Origin: Sthenelais limicola
Lineage: Eukaryota > Annelida > Polychaeta > Phyllodocida > Sigalionidae
Direction of reading: 5' to 3'
Assembly (NCBI GenBank): GCA_942159475.1
Contig: OW804096.1
Coordinates: forward strand, 129,384,941-129,448,940
DNA: 64,000 nucleotides
The notes below the pieces were generated by a model. That model worked only from the letters and a program-made list of their open reading frames with translations, had not been told where the DNA came from and made no database searches. Positions within the stretch are counted from its first letter, which is position 1. The number at the start of each line of letters is the position of its first letter. This document shows, in pieces, positions 12,701-23,301 of the stretch. A program made the translations under genes and the position numbers.

Positions 12701-15593
12701 TGCGTTGTATAAGTTATATAGATTAGTTACATAATTATATTTCAACGTGTGTTATGATGACGACATTCTTTTACCCTGTACCGTCCTTCCCTGCACTTTT
12801 CCTGGTAGCAAAACAGAATTCCCCATGCAACCGACCCCATGTACTTTTATGGATAGCCACTGGCAACATCTGTTTCTACAATTCTCCCACAGCAAGCCTT
12901 TATTGTGTTTGTCAATTAGGTGCCTTTCTAAATTCAAGGAAAGGTAGAAAAAGGGATTTTCCAAGTCCCGTTGGAGTTTTTTTTAACATATTCAATGTTC
13001 TGTAGGTTGTTTGTTGAAACCTTATACCTATTTTTACAGAAAGCGGTACTTGCAGCAACATTCTAAACCACATCAAGCATGCATAGGTCCAACATAAAAC
13101 ATATATATATGTACTATACAGATTGTATTGTATAGGCCAGAGAACGCCGGCTATTTCTATATCCTACTCACAGAAGATTTCCAGCGCTCAAACCTGTACC
13201 ACCGTTACCATCACCTTTACCACACCATTACATATTTTATGTACCATCACCATTACCATTTCTATTCCATATTACCATTATATTTACGTACAAATTATTT
13301 ATCATATTTATGTGGCAGAAAGAACCACATCCCCTCAAGGCTTCAATTAAAATCAGAGTATTAATATTTAGATTACTGTCTTGTGTTATGTATTCTTCTC
13401 CCAAACGATACTGGGTCACTACATATTATAAATACATGAATTTCAGACATACATCTTACTTAGAGATACCGATACAGACATCCTAAATGATTAAGCGCGT
13501 ACTTTCACAAAGCATTGACTCTCATATATGGATTGCAGATACACCATCCTGCGTGCTGAAGACTTCACAATCATAATTTATTTCTGCCTATCCTTTGTTA
13601 TTTTATAACGGGTTATTTATATCGATGTATAGAACATGTAAGAATAAATTAATGATCTAGCCTATATTGATTCAATGTATCAAATAGAATTTATACCCAG
13701 ATTCATGGAATCGACTCAGAATAGGCAAATGATAGAGAACCTTACAACAAAGATAGTGTCAGATATATATAATTTTATTCATACATTGCACTGATATAGG
13801 GACGCGATGAACGTACGGGCATCCTCCATCATGAGACTCATACATCAAGTTTCACGATATTCCACACTAGAGTTTACATGGCACCATGCTGAGAAAATTT
13901 GTATTCACAACGCATTTATAATGAAATCCAACCTTCATAGTCTGACGTTAACAGTAAATCGGAGAAAGGGTAATTTCAAAGGAATTCCAGTCAGTTTGAT
14001 TACCCCTAATGTTGGTGTCATTTTACCATTATATAATAGTGCCCACCAATCCGGATATTTTAATAAAATCATAAATGTTATTCGATTCGAAACATCATTA
14101 GATTGATGAAATGTCGGTTGAATCTGTAAAGAAAAAGGTATATCACTGAAAGTTCTGACAGTCTCGAAGCAAGCACCTGCACCTTTCCTTGAGATATGTT
14201 CAATCCAGTGCATAAATATACTGTTTGGAAATAACAAACTTATTACAAACTTGGGATGGGTTATCTGAATTTCTAATCGTCGAACTATACAAAATAACGA
14301 AAGGTATTTTTTTATTATAACAAATTTGCATTGTCATCATGCTCTCAGTACATTTGTATCGTCCGCCCGAAAGATGATACCGTTTTATGTTATATTATTA
14401 AACCGTAAGTTTATGTGATGGTGATGGGGTTAATTTTCTCTGTGCCCCTAGGCGTATTCAATGCCTTGGAGACCTGAATCACTAATCCATTGCTTTCTAA
14501 AGGCCATTTTACTGGGAAAAGGTTCTAATTCTCAGCAGAGTATCGCGTGAAGAGCAGGCCACTGGCTTTTATGCAGAAGAAGAAAGGATTATATCTAAAA
14601 TGAGTTCAACTGATATCCTTGTAACTTTCTTCTAAACTCTAGGTTTTACTTCTATCATAATAAGGGTGATCTATCAATTTAAAATCAGTCAGCGACGTTA
14701 TAACACAACCAAGAAACTTGGACACGTAACCCCAGGTCCATGTCAAATTTTATACTTCACTGAATACTAAGTCGAGTTTCTACGGATCGCGGCAGTCTGA
14801 TTAAACTCCTGGAAACCATTTCTCGCACACAGTGGCCACTACAAGAACTGGTTTGAATTCCTAAGCTTGGTCGCTATTTAGCTTTCTTTATATTAACTTC
14901 AATGGTAGAATTCCTATACAGTCTGATTTAATCCTTTTCCTTTAGCCCAGGGCGGAATACACTACTGTGGCTGCAGTTTCGCCCGTTCATACCCTTCTTT
15001 CCCTTTATTTCCCTCTGTTGTATATCACTGTCTTGGCGTCTTACCGTCCCCTCTGACCACCTACATGTTTAAATGACCCATTCTCCCAAAATTGGATCAC
15101 CCCCACCCCCTCCAAGAGGGTTATTTTTTCATATTTATTCTAAAGCAGTCGCCTTTAGTACATCACAACATAGATGCATCATGAGACATAATGGCTGAAC
15201 TTTGCCACGTGATATATAAAGTATTCCTCATGTGACAGCAAATATAAAATGATACAAACCATCTGTTTTCTTCTTCTGATTAAACGCTAAAACAATGAAA
15301 TCAATGAATTGACTTTTTACTTGCGTTCATACTATATTATGAGTTGTTAGAAATTAGAAATCTTTATACACAATTTCTAGAACTACAGAATACAAATCAT
15401 GTTATTTTTTATATAATTATCAAGGATGATCCAAAAGGACAATGGAAAGACAAAAAAGCTATGGAAAGACAAATTCATTTGTGTCATGTTTTACACTGAT
15501 ATTACACAGTGTTTTTCCAAATCAAACTTTCATCCTTTAAAGTGACTCTTGTGACTCAAGTGAGATTGTATCTTTGATGTATCTCGATCATTT
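9740..15593. other. Long non-coding stretch, no gene recognised
   Basis: About 5.8 kb without a recognisable gene, RNA or transposon end. Small frames at 13807-14106 (+) and 13935-14237 (-) overlap each other on opposite strands and show no motif. A degenerate ACCATT-rich stretch lies at about 13198-13280, and CATCATTTTGAGGT occurs twice (about 12320 and 12380). Confidence 0.5.
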
Positions 15594-15667
15594 TATATAG
15601 GTGTTAATTGTTTGGCTGCAGTAGTATTACTATATAGGTGTTAATTGTTTGGCTGCAGTAGTATTAC
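15594..15667 (+). repeat. Perfect 37-bp tandem duplication
   Basis: The unit starting TATATAGGTGTTAATTGTTT is present twice head to tail with a 37-base period (15594-15630 and 15631-15667). No difference is visible, so the duplication is recent. Confidence 0.85.
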
Positions 15668-16129
15668 TTTTGTTAAGGACAGAAAAATAACCACAGGTGT
15701 TTGGCTTGTTGGAATCATCCATGATGTATTATACTTACCTGGTGATTTTCAATGAATATTAAATCTTTTGAAAAAAATACTCATTTTTCTCACACTATTT
15801 CTACTTCAGGTTCAATTTTATATATATTTCTATTTTAGATATCAGTAATCTGGGCACACTAATGACTTCCTGGACCCTGAAAACATAGGTGTAGACACCA
15901 AGATCAAGTTTCTAGCACCAATAATAAGGAAGTTATGGTGTATTTATGAGTGGCAACAGGGTGGCCCAGCAGCCATTTTGTTTTTGGCCCGTACAATTTT
16001 TTCCCCCAAGAGTTCCAAAGTGGCACCCGGCTGATTCCTGCTCAGGACATGTTATATTACCAGAATCCACCATAAAACATCATCCGTACCACGATACATG
16101 TTTCACCCCATAATCCCAGTTTGGCAACT

Positions 16130-17640
16130 GGACTACAAGGCTGAGTGATTTTCATAACATGATTTGAACCCAAGCAGCATAGTTCCAACTACAACAAATT
16201 CCCCCAATATAATGATTACCATGCTCAAAATGAATAGGCAAATCAAAGTCAATAAAGACTGGTTCATAATTACCATAACGATTGAACACATTACAAACAT
16301 TATAGACATACATGCTAGGATCAAACATATCAACAGGGGAAACTGGGTCAGCAGAAGAAATCAACATGCCAACCGCCAACTTGTTCTCGAGGTGAGTTGT
16401 CAGAGGTCAAAATACAGTCAAATGGTACAGAAGAAGAAGCAGAATCACATTTAGAAATATCACATACATCCAAAGTAACATTTTGGTCACCATTATCAAC
16501 ACATTTCAGCAAATCCTCAGTAACACCAAGCCCAGAATCACAAATAGGAAGCTCAGGTCCGCCATCTTTAGACAAACTACTGCAAGGTAACATGAACCTG
16601 AGCCTTGAGCTCAGTGCTCACCGGAACACTTTCTGCAAACATGGAGCTTAGGGTACTTAGCATTATTACTTAGCATTATTGCTTATTATTATTACCTAGC
16701 ATTAATTTCTTCAAGAAAGTGAACTTGAGAATATTTGCGGGGCTTGTTTTTATTTTTTTTAGTGACACCTCCCTTGTCCTCTTCCAGAAGTGAACCAATA
16801 TTAGACCCAAAACAAATAGAGACACCCAGGGTATGGCTGAGAAGATCAAAAGTCAAGCATTTACCATCAACCACATGGTCAACAACATACACGTCATACA
16901 TGATAGCACCCTTTTCAGTAAATTTCCGAGTATTACCCATATGGAAAAAGCAGCCCAGTAACCCGGTCTAATGGCAGACCAACAAACTGGTATGTGACCT
17001 TAATAAACCGGTAACGGTAGTGGGGTAAATTCACATGCAAATGAGCCAATAGACTGGTCATCAATAAGCTGGCAACAAGCCGGTCATCCTATATGCATGA
17101 CCAAGCAATATATTTGCCCAATAACCCGGCAACGAGCCGGTAATCCAATGGAACAAGTCTATGTTCAATGGAACGGCAATGGCAGACTTTGGAATAAGTC
17201 TATGTTCAATGGAACGGCAATGGCAGACTTTGGAATAAGTTAATGTTCAATGGAACAGCAATGGCAGACTTTGGAATAAGTTTATGTTCAATTGAACGGC
17301 AATGGACCAGCTTATGTAAATTGGGATTGGGTTCAATACCTTTTTAAGATCAGGTATCGAAGACAGTTCTGGATGCAATTTGTTACCTTTAATGTTGTTG
17401 GTACCCCCAAGTATGGAAAGAGCAGTAGTCAATGGGACATTCAGGAGGTCCAACACAGAACCTGACGATCCACTGGCACATGACTGGGACGAGGAGCCGC
17501 CACTGCCCGATGATTGGCCGTCTAATTTCTCCAAACGCTTGGAAATACTGTCTAACAACGTCAAAACAGCATTGGATCCACCACTAACCTCCAGGTTTGA
17601 AGGCTCAGACGTGACGATAAGCGACCTCAGTGGCAGCACC
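16130..17640 (-). pseudogene. Cluster of degenerate minus-strand ORFs, family unknown
   Basis: Reading downwards, open frames lie at 17639-17247, 16940-16692, 16593-16348 and 16379-16152. The first is Ser/Gly-rich after a short amphipathic stretch (LLDSISKRLEKLDGQ, then SGSGGSSS). The third is acidic and Cys-containing; the last has aromatic-rich text such as NVFNRYGNYEPVFIDFDLP. They change frame, and a minisatellite lies at the edge of the first. One explanation is a single decayed retroelement ORF1-like protein; I do not recognise the family. The 17639 frame starts with GTG directly after a stop, so its true N-terminus is missing. Confidence 0.25.
17160..17306 (+). repeat. 41-bp minisatellite, about 3.5 units
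   Basis: Units start at 17160, 17201, 17242 and 17283, each TATGTTCAATGGAACGGCAA-like followed by TGGCAGACTTTGGAATAAGT. The last unit is partial and shows the most changes. Just upstream, 16965-17150, is a looser run of phrases such as CCGGCAACGAGCCGGTAATC. Confidence 0.85.
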
Positions 17641-17928
17641 TATGTTGCCGTCTCGGTAACTCCCCTGAGATTTGGTGCAGTCGCACCGACCTTTCACGGT
17701 TGGGACAAGGTAGGAGAGAGCTTGCCGGTATATTGCATCTAACTTTTAAAAAACCCATGTGACGAACAATTCCAGTCCCGCCATCCCCTCCCCCGACTAT
17801 TCTCCTACTCCTAATGTAGGTCCCTTCTCCACACCACCCTAGAATAAGCTATCGGCCACATTCCGCCGCTATGCATGCGTTGGCCCTACTCATATGAGTA
17901 GCAAAGTTCAGCCACACTTCCATCAGTC

Positions 17929-18013
17929 AGTCTCATGGCGCAGTTGGTTAGCCGTCCGCCATGGGAACAGCAGGTCGCAGATTCGTTCCTCGGCCTCGGC
18001 CGATTTTTTTTTT
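17929..18013 (+). mobile_element. tRNA-derived SINE head
   Basis: An A-box-like TGGCGCAGTTGG (17936-17947) and a B-box-like AGATTCGTTCC (17979-17989) are spaced as in a tRNA gene. The stretch GGTTAGCCGTCCGCC reads like a D-arm and following stem. A T-run at 18004-18013 follows, which would act as a Pol III terminator. The acceptor stem does not pair well, so I call a tRNA-derived SINE and not a functional tRNA. A short inverted pair (GGCCGTG with CACGGCC, about 18029-18058) follows. Confidence 0.6.
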
Positions 18014-18599
18014 CATCCTCTACTTGTTGGGCCGTGTAGAGCTGTCACTCAACACGGCCTGGATGGGACGGAGGCGGGGACGGAGGGTGGGTTTGCACTG
18101 GGTGCTGGGGGACGGGGAAGGCTGGCAATTTGAAAAACAAAATATCCATAATAATGTTTCACTGTGTGCTAAGAAAAACGGCCTAAATATATCTAAATTA
18201 CATTCGCAGAGCGCCGACTAGCAGCCGCCTACTCTTCTGGACACTAGAATCACTAGCTTCCTGAATCATCCTGCACTTTTTCTCTAAGGCGTCCTGCTCC
18301 TGCAGAGAAGCCATATACGCGTCCTCCAACTTCTTGAGGTAAAAACCAAGTCATATTATCTTTGCAAAATCCACCAAAAGGATATAAATGCCACACCCAG
18401 TGCAATTTTTTAGCGTAGAGCTAATATAATCCCCAATAAGATTTTTTTTATGTGAACCAAAAGTGTACTGACATGTTCACTATCCAATGGGCGAGCAGGG
18501 AGTGATTGGTCCAGTTAAATTGCATGCAACAGGTAAAAAATGCTTGTTGCCGAGGCGATTCCCACCACCTATTTTTATATACAGGTACAGCTACACCGA

Positions 18600-18780
18600 T
18601 TTATATCTATATTCAAGCAAAAACTGCATTCAAGCGAAAACTGCATGTGAAATAAAAGGAAATCTGTCTTTTGTGTGCCTTTGTGTTAAGCTGGTTTCAC
18701 TGAATTTGGCATTTGTAAATGACAAAACTTTTAAGTTAGGATTACATAGGATGAGAGTTTCCGGTTCCGGCGTCTGATCA
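18600..18780. repeat. Dispersed repeat, part 1 (second copy near 28 kb)
   Basis: From GAAATAAAAGGAAATCTGTC to AAGTTAGGATTACATAGGAT this matches 27985-28155. The 28-kb copy has about 60 extra bases (ending near the CCCCCAGCAAGCCTGAGC stretch). Part 2 is at 19450-19570. Confidence 0.6.
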
Positions 18781-19243
18781 GGTTCACTGGAGGAGAGCTG
18801 TTATAAAAGGATTTCAGTGATAACAGGTTTGGGCATATTACCGGAGCCATATTTCATGTTTTTCGACATATTCCCTCTTTTTCAATGATTGAACTTTTAA
18901 TTTGGGCGGCAAAAGCCAGACGGAAGTGTTGCAGCGCATGGGCAGTACAAACTTCTCCCCAAGGCTTCCCTCCTCGATCAGACATTTTACGCAAGCTAAT
19001 ATATATCCTGTTTACACAACTAGTAAACCTAGAAAAGCAACCAAAGTAATATTTCTTAGGAGAACTGACTGTAATAGCAAGATAAACACTCCAAGAGTGA
19101 TATCGGCTGAATTCAAGATCTTACATTTGGCGACAAGGGCTTGGATTTGAGACTGTAGTCGCCATCTTGGAAAAGGCAAGAGTTAGGGGCGCCACTAAAC
19201 GCTCGCACATAAGCTTAACATAGAGTTGCATCGAGTAGAAAGA

Positions 19244-19472
19244 ATGGCAGACTTTGCCGCCACCAACGGTGGACCGGAAGGCCCCCGTAAAAATAAGTGA
19301 AGATAGTGAAGCAAAGCAAAGAGATTCAGAATGACTTTCCAGAGGAAATTGAAATGGAAGCTGTTGATATTACGAGTGAAAAGGCTGTGGAAGGCTCCGA
19401 CTCTGTCTCATCATATGATGAGGACCCTCTGGACCTTAAGGATTTTATAGGATTCACACACTTTAGTGAATA
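19244..19472 (+). pseudogene. Possible retroelement ORF1 N-terminus
   Basis: An ATG at 19244 gives MADFAATNGGPEGPRKNK then a stop. The next frame continues as acidic text (DFPEEIEMEAVDITSEKA, then SSYDEDPLDLKDF) to a stop at about 19472. The two join through one frameshift near 19295. An acidic start just upstream of an RT fragment suggests ORF1 of a non-LTR element. A lost first exon of a host gene cannot be excluded, as I recognise no domain. Confidence 0.25.
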
Positions 19473-19570
19473 AAATTATATTCTATGAATCATTGAATGC
19501 ATTGTCCTGAATGTTAATCTTGTTAAGATTTAACAATTTAATTCTAAATAATATAGAACATGGCAAATAT
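19450..19570. repeat. Dispersed repeat, part 2 (second copy near 28.3 kb)
   Basis: GATTCACACAC, CATTGAATGCATTGTCCTGA and TTTAATTCTRAATAATATA are shared in order with 28250-28375. In the 28-kb copy parts 1 and 2 are close together, while here about 670 bases separate them. Confidence 0.6.
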
Positions 19571-19599
19571 ACAAGATACAATTGTACAGCTACTTACAA

Positions 19600-20580
19600 T
19601 AGTATAGCTACTTCACTGATAATAGATTGTTATACCAAAGACAATTTGGATTCCAAGTAGGGGTATCATTGATAGACGCACATCAAAGATTATTCTTAGA
19701 AATATATGAGGCATTAAATAAAAACTTAAAAGTAGAAATGGCTTTCTTGGATTTCAAGAAAGCCTTCGATACGGTAAATCATTCAATTCTTCTAGATAAA
19801 CTAAAGACTTACAATATTTCCGAAAATGTATTAATATGGTTAAAGAACTATCTATCTGATAGAGAACAAAAAGTAATGGTAAATAATACTCTGTCCGATG
19901 TACAACAGGTAAATTGTGGTGTACCCCAGGGACTGCCTTGGGCCCTCTTTTATTTAACATTATATAAATGACATATTTAAATGTGCAAGTAATTCATCGA
20001 TCCAAATGTTTGCGGACGATAAGATTATTTACGGTGTCAACAAAAATTACAAAGAACAGGGTAAAATGTTACAGGGTGACCTTGACAACGTATATATTCG
20101 TGGTGTAAGGTTTACAGAATTTCACTAAATATTGACAAATGTAAGATAATGAGAATTGATATGAGTAACACAAACAAAATGTCCGTTTCGAACAAATATA
20201 GGTTTGGAAGTACCACTATTGAGCAGGCCAAGGATTATACATACTTAGGCCTTAACATTGATGACAAACTTTCCTTTCGTCCTTTTCTTACAAAAAAAAT
20301 CCAACTAGTCCGAAACAAGATAAAACAACTTGCCAGATTGAGGGAGTCATTTACAGACAATCCTATAATAAACTTATACAAAGTCACCATACTTCCACTC
20401 TTAGAGTTTGGCGACACCACATATAATGGCACATCTAATATAACTTTATTAAATAAGTTGCAAGTTTTACAGAACTTGGTTCTAAGGATTGCGAGAAGGA
20501 AAGGAAAGAGGGAAAATGTCGATGACCTACATATCAAGCTATCAATTCCAAAACTAAAAACAAAGGTGCCCTATTACACA
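19600..20580 (+). pseudogene. Non-LTR retrotransposon reverse transcriptase, frameshifted
   Basis: This is the RT domain of a Jockey/CR1-type non-LTR element, which copies RNA into DNA at a nicked target. Visible motifs in order: RQFGFQ, FLDFKKAFDTVNHSILL, YLSDREQKVMV, CGVPQG, YINDIF, FADD (20009-20020, the catalytic box, Phe for the usual Tyr), DYTYLGLNIDDKLSF and LPLLEFGDTTYNG. A frameshift lies near 19937 with a stop just after, and another near 20127. No endonuclease domain precedes it. The 3' end stops at about 20575, where sulfotransferase-derived sequence starts, so the C-terminus is missing. Confidence 0.85.
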
Positions 20581-20670
20581 GTGTCTGGTGGGTCTTGGAA
20601 TGAGGTTTTAAAGCTTTTTGAGAAGAAGCAAATGTATTATGGAGATCAGTTTCGTTATTTTGGGTCATAA
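20581..20670 (+). pseudogene. Sulfotransferase exon fragment joined to RT ORF
   Basis: Positions 20581-20646 align without gaps to 25718-25783 in sulfotransferase exon 2, 61 of 66 bases identical by my count. Both encode VSGGSWNE, KLFEKKQMY and GD in the same frame relation. Here the fragment is in frame with the preceding RT remnant and the frame ends at 20670 after QFRYFGS. The piece covers the family's G-x-W loop region only. It could be a remnant of a tandem paralogue, a captured fragment or a local copy. The breakpoints do not coincide with the known splice sites. Confidence 0.8.
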
Positions 20671-21537
20671 TCCCTCTGTTTCCAAACACAATACCCTTGT
20701 CCCGAACACAACACATGCTCAGAAGGTGGTTTCTTTGCTTATATATTCAAAGTCAACTTAACGGACGGGTAAACATTAAATAAATGTGCCTAATCACAAA
20801 CTATTTAGAGCAGAAAGTTGTAACATATACCAAACAAACCGCAGCAATTGCATCTTTCTGCTCATATATAATCATCCAGATCCCTTTGGTACAAGCAAGG
20901 CAACTGCCAAATGAATATATTTCTACTTTTTAAATGACCATTTAAATGTTTAGAATGCACGTTTTCGGCCGTAGATTCCTAGATAATTGATCCTGAATGC
21001 CTTCTTTTTCAGGATTACATAGAGAAGAATAAGAGCTTTTAGGAAGTATGATCCATGAACATCTTATCTCTAATCTAAATCTCATTTTTCTTCATTTCCA
21101 TCCCTAAAATGCAGAGATTGGTAACCTTGCTTACTACAACAACAACACCCCACTCCCCACCCCCTCCCCCATTCAAATTTTTCATACTGAAGTACTAGAC
21201 AAGCGGCAAGATACAATTGCCAGTATTGATTCATTTATAATTTGTACAATTCCTGTTCATGATATAAACAAGCAGGAATAAGTATCAAAAGACTCATTTA
21301 GGTTAAATGTGTATTCTATTTTGTAAATTGAAACGATTCTGTGAATTTGAGGAAACTGCTTCAAATATCATCAGGATTATTTTCATTTATGCACAACTGA
21401 ATGTTCCACTAACCCATATATATAGGACCTTAAGCTTGTCCAGGGAGGAGCGGCTGTTAGTCGGCACCTTGCGAAAGTTATTTAGACATGTTGAGGCCGT
21501 TTTCGCGTAGAGTGATAGCCTGTACGCAACCCAGAGA
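20671..21537. other. Non-coding stretch, no gene recognised
   Basis: Unique-looking AT-rich DNA with a C-rich run at about 21150-21172. No further sulfotransferase similarity was seen after 20670. Confidence 0.45.
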
Positions 21538-21642
21538 TAAAAAAAAAATCCTGCACGAGAGCCGGGTAAGCCTCAAACTTGCAATCCCTCACTCTCTAAG
21601 CAGTGCTACCGACTGGGCTATCTGCCTGGTCGAGAGTGCAGG
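21538..21642 (-). mobile_element. tRNA-derived SINE head, minus strand
   Basis: On the minus strand an A-box-like TAGCCCAGTCGGTAGCA (its core is 21609-21620) and a B-box-like CAAGTTTGAGG (core 21571-21581) have tRNA spacing, with GCTTACCCGG as the 3' T-arm side. A run of T on the minus strand (A at 21538-21548) follows at the same place as in the 17.9-kb copy. It is degenerate at the acceptor ends. Probably the same or a related SINE family. Confidence 0.6.
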
Positions 21643-22011
21643 GCTTCATTTTAGGAGTCATACGCCTAGGGTGACTCATGCCGAGTGAGTCTTAAATAGA
21701 AAATGTTCTACAGGTAATAGAATTCGTAAGTTAGCTAAGATTTTTCTTCATAATCGTGTCGAGGGGATCAATATCTATGAGAATCAGTCACTGGTTTTTG
21801 GCCTACAACGTGTTTTCTATGCAAACAGGTCGATATTGCCTGTGTTCTGTACTATGGTCCTTGCTGAACCAGAGGGGTCTGATGTGACTGATGTGACCCT
21901 GAGAAGTAGGCCACGGCCTCGGCCGCAGGATTGTCACGCTTCGTCTAGCTGCAATAATCAGGCAATGCGACACAGGTATAATTAAAGTTGCATTGAATGT
22001 TAAAGGTGGTA

Positions 22012-22215
22012 AAGGCTGATGCACACATGGCCGATTTGGCCCCAGATTGCCCCACGATTTGGGTCTCCTGATGAATCCTAGGATTTCATTTCAAATCCTG
22101 GTCCATGTTTTTGAAACAACATAAACTATGGTTTGAAATGAAATCTTAGGATTCATGAGAAGACCCAAATAGTGGGGCTATAGGGAGCCAAATCAGCCAT
22201 GTGTGCGTCAGCCTT
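22012..22215. mobile_element. Palindromic MITE (204 bp)
   Basis: The ends AAGGCTGATGCACACATGG (22012-22030) and CCATGTGTGCGTCAGCCTT (22197-22215) are complementary with one mismatch. Pairing continues inwards through GATTTGGC and the ATGAATCCTAGGATTTCATT region, so nearly the whole element can fold. Centre near 22115. No coding sequence and no clear target duplication. Confidence 0.78.
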
Positions 22216-22909
22216 GAAGATTAGTTGAAAGGTAGAGGAGGGATTAGTTGAATGCTGGAGGCAGTCAGTTCCCCTAGATGGAATATGAAAGAATAGGCCA
22301 CTTCACATATTCTGAGTACAGTGAGTGCGAAATTAACCTCTTACACTCATCCACATCGCAAGTCGGGATATAATATCATTGCATCCAGTCACCTGTGCTT
22401 TCCAGCTAGTGGACGGCTGGAAGTGCATACATATAGGCCCTTCATTCCTAAGGCCACTGCCCCATTGTTGCCCGTACCCCTGGCCTAGCTTGTTTTTGTT
22501 GATACACTCTGGCAAAGTTGTTGTATTCTAAAATTTAGCAGATGAATCTACCTGCAATTCACCATCATTACTCTAAACATATTGTCCGATAATATCGGAT
22601 AGCAGATAATATAACAAAAGCTAGAATTCTGGGAGAAAAGGAGAAAGTTAAATGCCTATGGTTAAGCTATAGGGCTACTGTGTAACTGCCCGCATAACTC
22701 GGAGTTTGGGTTGTTACCACTGCTCTTTCTATGGCGCCACTGTCAATTCGTAATGATGTGTATAAATCAGTATCAAAATATCCTTAACCTTTGTGCTCTA
22801 AATCTAATGAGGCAAGAATTAGAAAAAATACTTATTTAGCTTGGAATCCAACTTTAATAGCGAGTGAAGAAGGAAAAGCAACCGTTATCTATAAGATATC
22901 TATAAGAGA
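22216..22909. other. Non-coding, upstream of sulfotransferase
   Basis: No gene recognised. Distal upstream region of the sulfotransferase gene; GATAATATCGGATAGCAGATAAT near 22590 has short repeats of GATA type but nothing decisive. Confidence 0.35.
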
Positions 22910-23239
22910 CAGATTTAGTTTTAAAGACATAGAGGTGGAGGCAGATGGACTAGCATGGAGAGAAATTGATCATTACAAAGCTGGGAGATAGAGGAAAGAG
23001 AGGTTGTGATAGAAAAGGAAGTGAGGGGTATAGAGGAGGACAGAAAGTGAGAGAGAAAACATAGACCCTTTCTGTAATTGAAAGGTGCAGATGAATACAG
23101 AAAGTAAAATAGATAGAGGCAGACAGAACAACACACAGAGACAACACAGGGAACCAAAACGCAGACAGAGACTGAAGGTAAAAAGATTAGGAAGAACAAG
23201 AGAGGGGAAAAAGATAGAAATATAACGTGGAAGGTTTGG
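22910..23239 (+). promoter_or_regulatory. Purine-rich tract before the sulfotransferase
   Basis: About 300 bases are strongly A/G-biased on the + strand (for example 22982-23062 and 23098-23220), ending at a TATA-like box. Such tracts near promoters can be nucleosome-poor or form triplex DNA; a role here is inference. The long pyrimidine-rich open frames on the opposite strand are a composition effect. Confidence 0.4.
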
Positions 23240-23249
23240 TATAAAAAGG
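23240..23249 (+). promoter_or_regulatory. TATA-like box of sulfotransferase
   Basis: TATAAAAAGG matches a TATA box well. Transcription would start about 25-32 bases on (around 23268-23275), which excludes the ATG at 23254 and leaves the ATG at 23302 as first start codon. No mapped transcript is available to confirm this. Confidence 0.45.
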
Positions 23250-23301
23250 AAGTATGGGAACAGAACAGAGAGATATTGCAAGCAAAGAAGAAGGAGAGAA
23301 G

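Noticed and set aside
13198..13290. ACCATT-type microsatellite
   Set aside because: The units are too irregular to call a tandem array.
17894..18221. Two + strand frames of 79-86 aa
   Set aside because: They translate the tRNA-derived SINE and its GC-rich flank; no protein motif.
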